A DNA stretch of 50,401 nt from Bacteroidia bacterium (lineage in GTDB: Bacteria; Bacteroidota; Bacteroidia; B-17B0; Aurantibacillaceae), in assembly GCA_016787895.1 (NCBI GenBank), contig JAEUTN010000009.1:1-50401 (forward strand). The letters run 5' to 3'. The notes below the pieces were generated by a model. The model saw nothing but the letters and a program-made list of their open reading frames with translations. It had not been told where the DNA came from and searched no databases. The translations under genes and the position numbers were made by a program. Positions 8,982-17,070 of this stretch are shown here, piece by piece (positions within the stretch are counted from its first letter, which is position 1; each line of letters opens with the position of its first letter).

Positions 8982-9074
8982 TTCATTTAAAACCCGGAGT
9001 AATTTTTTTTATACAGCAGGCTCCTCTCCTGGTTTTTTTTTCGTGTTCAGTTGCTTAAAAAACACGCAATCCAA

Positions 9075-9082
9075 CAAATTTA
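9075..9082 (-). promoter_or_regulatory. Possible internal promoter for acyltransferase-kinase
   Basis: The 157-base gap between the Rv1355c-type gene and the acyltransferase gene contains TAAATTTG on the minus strand, a good -7 element. No TTTG is found 19-20 bases upstream. If used, it would give a leader of roughly 85 bases and allow the acyltransferase and kinase to be expressed apart from the first gene. Confidence 0.35.
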
Positions 9083-9138
9083 CCTTCTGCAAGTTGGAAT
9101 ACTTCGATAACCCGGCTTTTATTCTCAACTTCAGATTG

Positions 9139-11460
9139 TTATAAACGCACAAACACGTCCTCAAGGGGTTTGCGCAAGGATTTTACTTTTGGTTCATCGG
9201 CCAAGCACAGGCGGAAAATAAAGATTTCCGTCTTTTCAGGACCGATACCAAGCGCTTTTTCGAATCTTGGTCTCAGATCCACAAGTGCTTTTCTGCCCTT
9301 TTCGCTGAGACCCTCACCATTGTTGATAAACAAACGGGCGTAAACAAACAGGGAGGCAGACACCGGTTGAAATGCTATTCCAGAGGCGTTTGCTTCCAGC
9401 CAAATTTTCTGCAAAAGTCTTCCACCGTTTAAATAATCGGCTTTTGTGTTTCCTGGCATAGATATAAGTCCGATGGCTGAAGCCGCGTCAATGGATTTTT
9501 TTGTGAGTTTTTTAAAAGCTCCGCCGCCATTCCATTGATTCAGCAATTCAATAATGGATTTGTCTCTGGCCACCTGCAATCCTACGCGTTCGGCATTGGT
9601 GATGTCAAGTGTTCTCAAATCCACGCCATCTTTTTTTCTATCGTTCTCTTCGGCGTTCCATCGTATTTCATTCACAAAATCACGGTGACCCATATCTTCC
9701 AGAAGCCTTATTTTTTCAACTTCTCCCAGCACCTCAGCAATTTCATCGAGCTGGCTTTCTTCGGTAAAAAAACGCAGCTGAGCTCCCGGTATTTCCTGTT
9801 CAATGTTACTAAGGTGGTGAAGGACCTTGTTATCAATTTTTTCACGCTGACCCAAATTCCGGTTGGTTAAACGCAGTCCGATACAGGCCCTGCGGTTTGG
9901 AAACAATGGTTCATTTGAATTGCTTTTCGAAAATTCAAACAAAGCAATCACTTCCTCACGATCGGGATATGGAAACTCCTTGCAATGGGTGAAAAGTCCG
10001 AGTTCGCTGGCTTTGAGTGTTAAATTTTCAATGGCTGCTCCAAAAGCAACAAGAGATGGGAGGTTGCCCACACCTAAAAATGTAGAGCTGGCATCAAAAG
10101 CATTAATGAGCAACAAACGTCCCTGAGTGAACACCCATTTCCAGGGTTGAAAATTTCCGCCTGAGGGGGCCAAACAGGCGGCTTTCACCAGTTCGGCGGC
10201 TAAAGCCTCATTCAGGGTGTTGATTGGAGGAAGCCCTTGCAGATTTAAATCCCTTGCAATGCTCACGGCATCATGTGTTGCAATCACCGGTGATTCGGTT
10301 TTTGCTGGCTGGGTTTTTTTATCACCAATCAGTTCTTCCACATCAATAAAATAACGCCCTGAACTTTTAAATTGATTCAGTAATAGGCGGCGCGCCACAT
10401 CGGCCGTAATTCCCCCGCCCATGGTAACAGCCGAAGCCAATTGTGGCCAGGTGTTAATGGTTTGTTCAATCTCAAGCATGGAGGCTTTTAAACGCGGGGA
10501 GGCTGTGTCAATGCCCAGCACGTCGAGCATATAGGGTATTTTTTCTTCGGTGGTTTTTAAACTTTTAAGGGTTTTGATGTCGAGGTGATCAACAAGACCG
10601 TGTAAAATACTACGGGCAGGTTCCAGGTCAAATCGTTCCACATCAACCATACAACGGTCGCTGGCTTCCATCAACACCGGTATTCTCAGGTCTCTGGCTT
10701 TGTATCGACTGAGTATCTTAATATCGAAGCCGTCTGATTCTTCTATCATCAGATCGAGCTTTCCGTTACCGGTAAAAAACGTATCCATATTGGTTTCGTT
10801 GATGCCATCAGGAAAACAGATGACATTCAGAAAGGGATCGATCTCCGCGATTTCCCGGGCAACAGAATACACTTTTGCTATTCCTAGATTGTGAACACCG
10901 GTTCTGATTCGATTCAGATTTGTGAGTTCCAGTAAGTCAAAATCAGCCAGACGCAATTCCCCGCATATGCGTTCCATGGCTAAGGTTACAGCAACCGACT
11001 GACCCACCGACAAACCAATCACACCAATTTTTTTTGTTTGTAACACCGCTCTTTCTTCCGGTGTAATTTTGTATTGGTTACGGCTGGTACGAACTTCAAT
11101 AAACTCCTGTTCATCGAGCAGATGTACCAGTCGGTTCGACCAAGGATAATATACCCACACGCCATATTCTTCCAAAGGCTTTGAACCAATATAATCAAGC
11201 ACATGACGGGCTAAAGCCTCGTTCGTAAATTTTACGGAGGGGTTGCGGTATTTAATCAGTTCAGCAATCTGATCCTTTATGGTATCGTGCAAAATCAATC
11301 CGGGTCGGTTCAAAAGCAGAACCAACTTCTCTTGATCTTCCGCCTGATTCAAACGATAAAATTCAGGTTGATAACTATTCGTGTTCTGGTTTTTTTTACG
11401 GTCCAGCATTCCGGTGACATCACTGTTTTTATTCATAGATGGTATACCACTTTCTTCCAC
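9139..11460 (-). CDS. Rv1355c family protein: E1-like (ThiF) adenylyltransferase fused to nitroreductase
   Basis: The 773-residue protein joins two enzyme types. After an N-terminal region unlike anything I recognise (about 1-135), a ThiF/MoeB/E1-like nucleotide-binding domain spans about 140-380, with GVIGLSVGQS as the dinucleotide loop and LADFDLLELTNLNRIR as the conserved E1 Asp/Arg segment. From about 425 to 740 comes a nitroreductase-like flavin domain starting AACLAPSGGNFQPWKW. The same fusion occurs in Mycobacterium tuberculosis Rv1355c, and its substrate is unknown to me. E1-like enzymes adenylate a carboxylate and nitroreductases use FMN, so a small peptide or metabolite modification is plausible. 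The first codon is GTG; ATG at 11436 (residue 9) is an equally good start. Confidence 0.82.
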   Translation of the reverse strand: MEESGIPSMNKNSDVTGMLDRKKNQNTNSYQPEFYRLNQAEDQEKLVLLLNRPGLILHDTIKDQIAELIKYRNPSVKFTNEALARHVLDYIGSKPLEEYGVWVYYPWSNRLVHLLDEQEFIEVRTSRNQYKITPEERAVLQTKKIGVIGLSVGQSVAVTLAMERICGELRLADFDLLELTNLNRIRTGVHNLGIAKVYSVAREIAEIDPFLNVICFPDGINETNMDTFFTGNGKLDLMIEESDGFDIKILSRYKARDLRIPVLMEASDRCMVDVERFDLEPARSILHGLVDHLDIKTLKSLKTTEEKIPYMLDVLGIDTASPRLKASMLEIEQTINTWPQLASAVTMGGGITADVARRLLLNQFKSSGRYFIDVEELIGDKKTQPAKTESPVIATHDAVSIARDLNLQGLPPINTLNEALAAELVKAACLAPSGGNFQPWKWVFTQGRLLLINAFDASSTFLGVGNLPSLVAFGAAIENLTLKASELGLFTHCKEFPYPDREEVIALFEFSKSNSNEPLFPNRRACIGLRLTNRNLGQREKIDNKVLHHLSNIEQEIPGAQLRFFTEESQLDEIAEVLGEVEKIRLLEDMGHRDFVNEIRWNAEENDRKKDGVDLRTLDITNAERVGLQVARDKSIIELLNQWNGGGAFKKLTKKSIDAASAIGLISMPGNTKADYLNGGRLLQKIWLEANASGIAFQPVSASLFVYARLFINNGEGLSEKGRKALVDLRPRFEKALGIGPEKTEIFIFRLCLADEPKVKSLRKPLEDVFVRL

Positions 11461-11569
11461 ACTCGGGCAAGCTCAGATTAAATTTGAGGTAATTAAAGAA
11501 TTCTGATGAAAAATGAATTTTTCTGTATAAATTAGTCATCAATTTAGAGCTTTAAAATTACACAAACTT

Positions 11570-12070
11570 TTGCTTACACCTGTTATAAATAGTGCTGAAA
11601 ATCCGGAGGAGGAAGTAATCATCAACGTGTTGTACGTAGACGATGAAGAAAACAATTTAGAGGCGTTCAAAGCCTCCTTCAGGCGGTATTTCAACATCTT
11701 CACCGCTACCTCTGTGGATGCCGGAAAAGAAGTATTGAAAGAACATGAAATTCAAATTCTGATTACTGATCAGCGCATGCCTGGCGCCTTGGGCACTGAT
11801 TTGCTGGCGCAAGCGGTACAGGATTACCCTGACCAGATTCGTATTTTGTTAACCGGTTACTCAGATATGGAAGCCATAAAGGACGCCATTAACCGGGGAC
11901 AGATTTACCAATACATTCAAAAGCCCTGGAATGACGATCAACTCAAAAAAATAATTGAGAACGCTTACCATATCTACGCTTTAAAAAAACGTCAGAAAAA
12001 CCTGAACGAACAACTTATGCTAACCAACGAACAGTTGGAGTTTATGCTGAGACAAAAGCTCATTTCCTGA
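11570..12070 (+). CDS. Stand-alone response regulator receiver protein
   Basis: The 166-residue protein is a CheY-like receiver (about 20-130) with acidic Asp24-Asp25, phospho-acceptor Asp67 in ITDQRMP, Thr95 and Lys118 (QKPW). A short helical tail (about 130-160) follows, and there is no DNA-binding or enzymatic output domain. The sequence resembles the receiver of RpfG-type proteins. The start is TTG at 11570; however, an imperfect promoter (AACTTTTG, 11565-11572) overlaps it, so the true start may be GTG at 11627, just before LYVDDE, or elsewhere downstream. It is divergent from the Rv1355c-type gene and is the closest receiver to the kinase that lacks one. Partnering with that kinase is inference. 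Confidence 0.85.
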   Translation: MLTPVINSAENPEEEVIINVLYVDDEENNLEAFKASFRRYFNIFTATSVDAGKEVLKEHEIQILITDQRMPGALGTDLLAQAVQDYPDQIRILLTGYSDMEAIKDAINRGQIYQYIQKPWNDDQLKKIIENAYHIYALKKRQKNLNEQLMLTNEQLEFMLRQKLIS

Positions 12071-12191
12071 CATTCGTCTAAATAATTTGCTCATTCGACC
12101 TGTTATTTTAACAGTTTTGACGAAACTTTTTAGGCAAATTTTTGTATAATTACTTGTTGAAACACTTAGTGTGTTTTTTGTTTCACGCGGT

Positions 12192-14039
12192 ATGCGCAAG
12201 TTTTATTATACCCTGCTGTTTCTTTCCGGCTTTTTTTTCTGTACAAAAGCCCAAATCAACGCCTATGCTAAAGTAACGGCCATCACAAATGGTTCGGTGC
12301 TTACCCTCAGTAACCAGAATCAAACCTTTGACACCTTTGTTGCCGGAGAATATGTTGTTGTGATACAAATGCAGGGAGCCAGCATCACAGGTAATACAGC
12401 CGACAACGCCAATTTTGGAATTCCAAATTCACTCAATTCAGCCGGGTTGTATGAAATAGCAGTAATTCAAGCCGTGAATGGAGGTGTGACCTCCATGACA
12501 CTAAGCTCTTCACTGGCCAATGCTTACAGTACATCCGGTTCAGTACAAATTATTTCTTATCCCAAACTGGGCACCACTTCCTTTTCAACTACTGCAAACA
12601 TTAATGGGGTGGCCTGGAATGGAAACGTAGGAGGTGTTATAGCCTTTTATGTAAGCGGAAATCTGTACCAGTTTCATAACATCAGCGCTGATGCAATCGG
12701 CTTCAGAGGAGGAGCAAAAGCAGGACAGGATGGCGGAGGCTGTATCGACAACGTTTATCGGATTGCTGCGGGAGATGCCCGTTATGCAAGCAAAGGCGAA
12801 GGGGTTTACATTACCACAGCGGCACAGGCTGCAGGCAGAGCCAAAGCGGTGAACGGAGGGGGCGGAGGTTTGGTTCACAACGGTGGTGGTGGAGGTGGAG
12901 GAAATTATACAGCGGGTGGCAATGGCTACTATGGATACACCGGCGGTGGGTATTGCTCAGCGGCTTTAAGTGCTGGTGGCCAGGGGGGCTTAGCGGTAAG
13001 TTCAAATTTAAACCGGGTGTTTATGGGCGGCGGCGGCGGTGGTGGTCAGGAAAACAATGGCGTTGGCACAGCCGGTGGCATTGGTGGTGGAATTATTTTG
13101 CTGAGGGCCGATACGATAGTGGTTGCTGGTGCATGTTCAGCGGTTTCTATCAGCGCAAATGGTGCTACAGCTGCCAACGGTGGTAATGATGGCATGGGGG
13201 GAGGCGGTGCCGGAGGAAGCATGGTGCTTGAAGTTGATGGTATCCGCGCTATTAGCGGTTGTCCTTTGACTATATCTGCCAATGGTGGCAATGGCGGCAG
13301 TGTGGGCAATGGTACGCCACACGGGGCAGGCGGAGGTGGAGGCCAGGGCGCGGTTTATGTCACTTCAACAAATGCGTTTACCAATACCACCATCAATACC
13401 AACAACGGAGCAGGCGGAAATGCCAGCACCGGTGGCAGCCCTCCAACAGCAAGCTCAGGAGGCGGCACCTCAGGTTCAGGCGTGATTACCGGCACGGTTT
13501 CAAGCCCCCTGCCGGTTGAACTCATGGCTTTTTATGCAGTACAAAAAAACAGAACAGAAGTGGAATTGATTTGGCAAACGGCTTCCGAAAAAAACAATGC
13601 CGGATTTGAAATCCTGCATACTCTGAATGGAGGGGAATGGCAAAAAATTGGTTTTGTAAAGGGCAAAGGCAACTCGAATATTACCAGCGCCTACTCTTTT
13701 ACCCACACTGCGAGCTTAGGGGAAATGAATTATTACAAACTGAAACAAATTGACGCAGATGGAAGTTTCAGCTTCAGCTCCATTCTTTATGTATCGCTCG
13801 AATACACTGAAACGCCAATTAAACTTTTTCCCAACCCCAGCCGGGGTATCCTGCACTTAGAAACCGAAATGGATATAATGGATGAAGATTTAAAATTATT
13901 TGATTCAGCTGGTTGGGAGCACACTTTTGTATTAATCAGAAACGAAAACAATCGTTTTACACTTGATTTGAGTGTTCTGCCCAAAGGACTTTATTTCCTG
14001 CAATCTCCTTATTTCTCCGGGAAAATCATTCTGGAATAA
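12192..14039 (+). CDS. Glycine-rich secreted protein with T9SS sorting domain
   Basis: From the ATG at 12192 the product has about 615 residues. A GTG seven codons upstream is possible, but the ATG directly precedes the signal peptide (RKFYYTLLFLSGFFFC). The body has beta-rich repeats, then a long Gly-rich region (about 170-435) with runs of four to six Gly. The C-terminus (about 535-615) is a T9SS type A sorting domain starting KLFPNPSRG and ending with GLYFL and a short strand. It should cross the outer membrane and be released or anchored at the surface. Function is unknown; the Gly-rich part could be structural or adhesive. GC content is raised in the Gly codons (GGT/GGC/GGA). Confidence 0.82.
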   Translation: MRKFYYTLLFLSGFFFCTKAQINAYAKVTAITNGSVLTLSNQNQTFDTFVAGEYVVVIQMQGASITGNTADNANFGIPNSLNSAGLYEIAVIQAVNGGVTSMTLSSSLANAYSTSGSVQIISYPKLGTTSFSTTANINGVAWNGNVGGVIAFYVSGNLYQFHNISADAIGFRGGAKAGQDGGGCIDNVYRIAAGDARYASKGEGVYITTAAQAAGRAKAVNGGGGGLVHNGGGGGGGNYTAGGNGYYGYTGGGYCSAALSAGGQGGLAVSSNLNRVFMGGGGGGGQENNGVGTAGGIGGGIILLRADTIVVAGACSAVSISANGATAANGGNDGMGGGGAGGSMVLEVDGIRAISGCPLTISANGGNGGSVGNGTPHGAGGGGGQGAVYVTSTNAFTNTTINTNNGAGGNASTGGSPPTASSGGGTSGSGVITGTVSSPLPVELMAFYAVQKNRTEVELIWQTASEKNNAGFEILHTLNGGEWQKIGFVKGKGNSNITSAYSFTHTASLGEMNYYKLKQIDADGSFSFSSILYVSLEYTETPIKLFPNPSRGILHLETEMDIMDEDLKLFDSAGWEHTFVLIRNENNRFTLDLSVLPKGLYFLQSPYFSGKIILE

Positions 14040-14057
14040 AAATCTGGTTGACAGACA

Positions 14058-14088
14058 TAAAAAAAACCCGTTCGGTGAGGAACGGGTT
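14058..14088 (-). terminator. Rho-independent terminator of rpsT
   Basis: On the minus strand a 9-bp perfect stem (AACCCGTTC 14065-14073 with GAACGGGTT 14080-14088) and a 6-base loop are followed by eight T. It lies about 20 bases after the rpsT stop. It may also stop read-through from the plus-strand gene ending at 14039, though the T run is on the minus side. Confidence 0.85.
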
Positions 14089-14109
14089 CTGTTCAAGAGT
14101 TTAATCTGT

Positions 14110-14364
14110 TTATTTTAATGAAGCCACTTTCTTAGCCAATTTTGACTTAATGTTACCGGCTTTGTTTTTGTGAATCACGTTTTTCTTAGCCAACTTGTCT
14201 ACCATGCTGTTTACTTTTGGTAAAAGAGTTTCAGCTTCTTTTTTGGTAGCACTTCTACGCAAAGCCTTAATGGCTGTTCTTGTGGTTTTCGAATAATACC
14301 TGTTTTCGGTACGTTTTGCGTCGTTTGAACGAATGCGTTTAATTGCGGATTTATGGTTTGCCAT
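14110..14364 (-). CDS. rpsT: 30S ribosomal protein S20
   Basis: S20 (bS20) binds 16S rRNA early in small-subunit assembly. The 84-residue, very basic protein begins [18 protein letters not shown], the usual N-terminal helix, and contains the conserved long helices. It is a single-gene unit with its own promoter (14400-14428) and terminator (14058-14088). Its leader of about 30 bases contains a small hairpin (TTCCCA/TGGGAA, 14382-14397). Confidence 0.96.
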   Translation of the reverse strand: MANHKSAIKRIRSNDAKRTENRYYSKTTRTAIKALRRSATKKEAETLLPKVNSMVDKLAKKNVIHKNKAGNIKSKLAKKVASLK

Positions 14365-14399
14365 GTCTTAAATTCTTACTATTCCCATTTTTGGGAAGG

Positions 14400-14428
14400 C
14401 AAATATACAGCTTTTTCTCAATATGCAA
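14400..14428 (-). promoter_or_regulatory. rpsT promoter
   Basis: On the minus strand TTG (14428-14426) is followed after 18 bases by TATATTTG (14407-14400), a close match to the Bacteroidota promoter. The predicted start near 14393 leaves a leader of about 30 bases to the rpsT ATG at 14364. Confidence 0.6.
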
Positions 14429-14467
14429 GTGTTAAAAAGAATTTAATGCCATGCCATGATTTCGGCC

Positions 14468-14475
14468 TATTTTTG
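14468..14475 (+). promoter_or_regulatory. -7 element of the OmpA-family gene
   Basis: TATTTTTG ends only 5 bases before the ATG at 14481. With a start about 6 bases downstream of the element, the mRNA would be leaderless or nearly so. The -33 element is weak (a TTTA 22-23 bases upstream). Confidence 0.5.
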
Positions 14476-14480
14476 CCTTA

Positions 14481-15569
14481 ATGCGCCTTATTTACCTTTG
14501 TCTGGCCGTTTGTTTAGGTGTTTACGGTGCTGCTCAAAGCCAAAACATCAAGTTCCAAAAAAACCTGGTGCCTAACGGGAGTTTTGAGAATTACCGTAAA
14601 AAGTCAAGCGATGTGCGCAGGGCCATTCCCTGGCGGCAGATTGAAACCATCGATTATTACCAAAAACCATTAGACAACGACACAACTATTGAGCGTGGAG
14701 CATTCCAGGGAGAATGTTACACCGGTTTCCGGTTCAGAAGAAAATACAAGGAATTTCTGCAGGTTAAACTCGCCGAGCCCCTGCATCGCGGCACTATCTA
14801 CGAATTCAAACTTCACATCCGTTTGGCATATTGGAGCAATGCTGAACTACGGTCGTTCGGAGCCTTGTTCACCAAAGGGGGGTACCGAGGACAAAAAGAC
14901 GTTTATAAAGGCAGTATGGTAGACACCCTTTGCCAAAAAGGCGGTTTGCAAAACGGCTTCCGCTGGTTTGAAATCAAAGGATTTTATAAGGCCGACGGTG
15001 GAGAAAAATACCTCACCATCGGCAATTTCGCACCGGTGATCAACAAAGAGCTGTATCGGATTAAAACCATTGGTTTTCGGGTAAAAGAAGCCTATTACTT
15101 TGTAGATGATATCAGCTTAAAACGCGCGCCTCAATTTGAAGAAAAAGTCAAAGTCGTTATTGTTGGTCCTTCTAAAACAGATTACGATGAAGATTCTGTA
15201 TTGAAAGTGAGCGAAAACATTAAAGTGGGTGAAAAAGTAAGTCTCAGCAACATTTTCTTTGAAAACGGCAAATACTACCTTCTGCCCGAATCGTTCGCCG
15301 AACTAAATAAATTATCGCAGTACCTCATTCGTCACCCTGAAATTGAAATACGCATCAACGGGCATAGTGATAACAGCGGCTTTGCTTTCAAAAACCAACG
15401 CATCAGTGAGCTCAGAGCACGGGAAGTGTTTGAATACCTGATTAAAAAAGGTGTGCAAAATAAAATGTACTTTAAAGGCTTTGGCAGCAGCATGCCCATT
15501 GCCGAAAATAACACCGAAAGCGGCAGGGCGAAAAACAGAAGAGTAGAATTTGAAATCATCAAAAATTAG
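14481..15569 (+). CDS. OmpA family outer-membrane/periplasmic protein
   Basis: The 362-residue product has a signal peptide (about 1-20). An unusual N-terminal beta domain (about 22-215) opens NLVPNGSFENY, a galactose-binding-like start seen in many Bacteroidota surface proteins. The C-terminal OmpA domain (about 255-362) has INGHSDNSG, the QRISELRA helix and a terminal KNRRVEFEI, the residues used to bind peptidoglycan. No transmembrane barrel is evident, so it likely links the cell wall to another envelope part. The upstream neighbour rpsT is divergent; its own -7 element sits right before the ATG. Confidence 0.88.
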   Translation: MRLIYLCLAVCLGVYGAAQSQNIKFQKNLVPNGSFENYRKKSSDVRRAIPWRQIETIDYYQKPLDNDTTIERGAFQGECYTGFRFRRKYKEFLQVKLAEPLHRGTIYEFKLHIRLAYWSNAELRSFGALFTKGGYRGQKDVYKGSMVDTLCQKGGLQNGFRWFEIKGFYKADGGEKYLTIGNFAPVINKELYRIKTIGFRVKEAYYFVDDISLKRAPQFEEKVKVVIVGPSKTDYDEDSVLKVSENIKVGEKVSLSNIFFENGKYYLLPESFAELNKLSQYLIRHPEIEIRINGHSDNSGFAFKNQRISELRAREVFEYLIKKGVQNKMYFKGFGSSMPIAENNTESGRAKNRRVEFEIIKN

Positions 15570-15616
15570 AATAGCTTTAACTGTTACTATGTCTAACACT
15601 TGTTTTCAAAACGAAT

Positions 15617-16960
15617 TTGAGCCAGCATCACTCCCTTCATAAAGACCATCCGGCCACTATCCGTGCCTGGTCGTTCTACGATTGGGCCAATTCAGTGTTT
15701 CCTCTGGTGATTACCTCCGCTATCTTCCCAAACTTTTACGATTACATTACCACGCACGATGCCAATAAAAATTTCACCGGGCATACGGTGCAGTTTTTGG
15801 GAAAATCTTTTGAGAACCAGAACATCTATACCTTTATTTATGCCTTCGCGCTTGGCATTGTTGTGCTGATTGCTCCCCTGCTGAGTGGAATTGCCGATTA
15901 CATGGGCAACAAAAAGCGTTTCCTTCAGTTTTTTTGTTACCTGGGCTCTCTCTCCTGCATGTGTTTGTATTTTTTTTCACGCGAACACCTTGAGTTGAGT
16001 TTTATTCCTTTCATTACCGCAACCATAGGGTTTTGGGGAAGTCTGGTGTATTACAATTCCTACCTTCCCGAAATAGCCAGTCCGGCCATGCAGGACAAAG
16101 TCAGTGCCCGGGGTTTTGCCCTGGGTTATTTCGGAAGTTCACTTCTTTTGATTATATGTTTAATTGGGATAATGGTTTTCAAAAAAAATCCTGAAACAGG
16201 AGAGGGGTTTTTTAAAGTAGAATATTCGTTTTTACTCACCGGACTCTGGTGGCTCGGTTTTGCTCAGTATACTTTTTTAAAACTCCCTAACCCTGTAAAA
16301 AAAGAAACAACTTTTGGAGGTAAAACGGTGGTTCTGCGGGGTTTTAAAGAGTTGCTTTCTGTAAACAAACAGATGCGAAAACTCAGCCGATTAAAACAAT
16401 TTTTAAGTGCCTATTTTTTTTACAACATGGGCGTGCAAACGGTGATGGTAGTTGCAGTGCTTTTTGCCAGAAACGAAATTGCCTGGCCGGATGAAAAAAC
16501 AAAAACAAGTTCCCTTATTGTAAGTATTTTAATAATACAGTTTGTCGGGGTTCTGGGTTCTTTTGTTTTTTCGAGAGCCTCTTCCCGCATTGGCAACATT
16601 TACGCGCTCATGATTGCGGTTTTTATCTGGATTTTTATTTGTGTATACACGTATCTCGTAGCAACACTTCCCATCCATTTTTACCTCGTAGCCTTTTTGG
16701 TGGGTTTTGTGATGGGAGGTATCCAGGCACTTTCCCGAAGCACCTACAGTAAATTGCTTCCGGAAACTGAGGACCACGCGAGCTTTTTCAGTTTTTTCGA
16801 CGTAATGGAAAAACTGGGCATGATAGCAGGTACCCTTACTTTTGGTATTATCAGTGAACTTTTGGGCGGCATGCGCCAATCGGTGCTTTCGCTGGTGGTG
16901 TTTTTTATTCTGGGGTTCCTCCTTTTGCTTCGATTGAGAAAAGTTCGATTCACGTCTTAA
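15617..16960 (+). CDS. UMF1 family MFS transporter
   Basis: The 447-residue membrane protein has about 11-12 hydrophobic segments. Its hallmark start, IRAWSFYDWANSVFPLVITS at about residues 15-34, identifies the UMF1 (Atg22-like) branch of the major facilitator superfamily; Atg22 exports amino acids from the yeast vacuole, and the bacterial substrate is unknown. The segment GGIQALSRSTYSKLLPE near 370-386 is also conserved in the family. The start codon is TTG at 15617; the only upstream ATG (15588) is in another frame. A perfect 17-base palindrome follows the stop directly. Confidence 0.88.
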   Translation: MSQHHSLHKDHPATIRAWSFYDWANSVFPLVITSAIFPNFYDYITTHDANKNFTGHTVQFLGKSFENQNIYTFIYAFALGIVVLIAPLLSGIADYMGNKKRFLQFFCYLGSLSCMCLYFFSREHLELSFIPFITATIGFWGSLVYYNSYLPEIASPAMQDKVSARGFALGYFGSSLLLIICLIGIMVFKKNPETGEGFFKVEYSFLLTGLWWLGFAQYTFLKLPNPVKKETTFGGKTVVLRGFKELLSVNKQMRKLSRLKQFLSAYFFYNMGVQTVMVVAVLFARNEIAWPDEKTKTSSLIVSILIIQFVGVLGSFVFSRASSRIGNIYALMIAVFIWIFICVYTYLVATLPIHFYLVAFLVGFVMGGIQALSRSTYSKLLPETEDHASFFSFFDVMEKLGMIAGTLTFGIISELLGGMRQSVLSLVVFFILGFLLLLRLRKVRFTS

Positions 16961-16977
16961 TAATTGATAATCAATTA
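16961..16977. repeat. 17-base palindrome after the UMF1 stop
   Basis: TAATTGATAATCAATTA reads the same on both strands around a central A. It abuts the stop codon ending at 16960. There is no GC stem or T run, so it is more like a protein-binding site than a terminator. Confidence 0.5.
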
Positions 16978-16999
16978 GTTTCAGTAATTTTAACTTTTT

Positions 17000-17031
17000 T
17001 TGTTTAACCTTTTTCAATAATCGTTAAACAA
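17000..17031. repeat. 9-bp inverted repeat upstream of the DUF4397 gene
   Basis: TTGTTTAAC (17000-17008) is repeated as GTTAAACAA (17023-17031) with a 14-base spacer, about 40 bases before the ATG at 17071. It is AT-rich and could be an operator for that gene; no perfect TAnnTTTG promoter is seen nearby. Confidence 0.45.
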
Positions 17032-17070
17032 TATTCTTCTTGTATAGTTAGTCTCAAAAAACCACTAACT

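Noticed and set aside
12880..13480. Short-period DNA repeats in the Gly-rich gene, considered as a possible tandem-repeat or CRISPR-like array
   Set aside because: They are Gly codon runs of irregular spacing in an intact frame, with no constant repeat or spacer length.
16529..17017. A 162-codon minus-strand frame
   Set aside because: Antisense to the end of the UMF1 permease; low-complexity Lys/His composition is what one expects from reversed membrane-protein codons.
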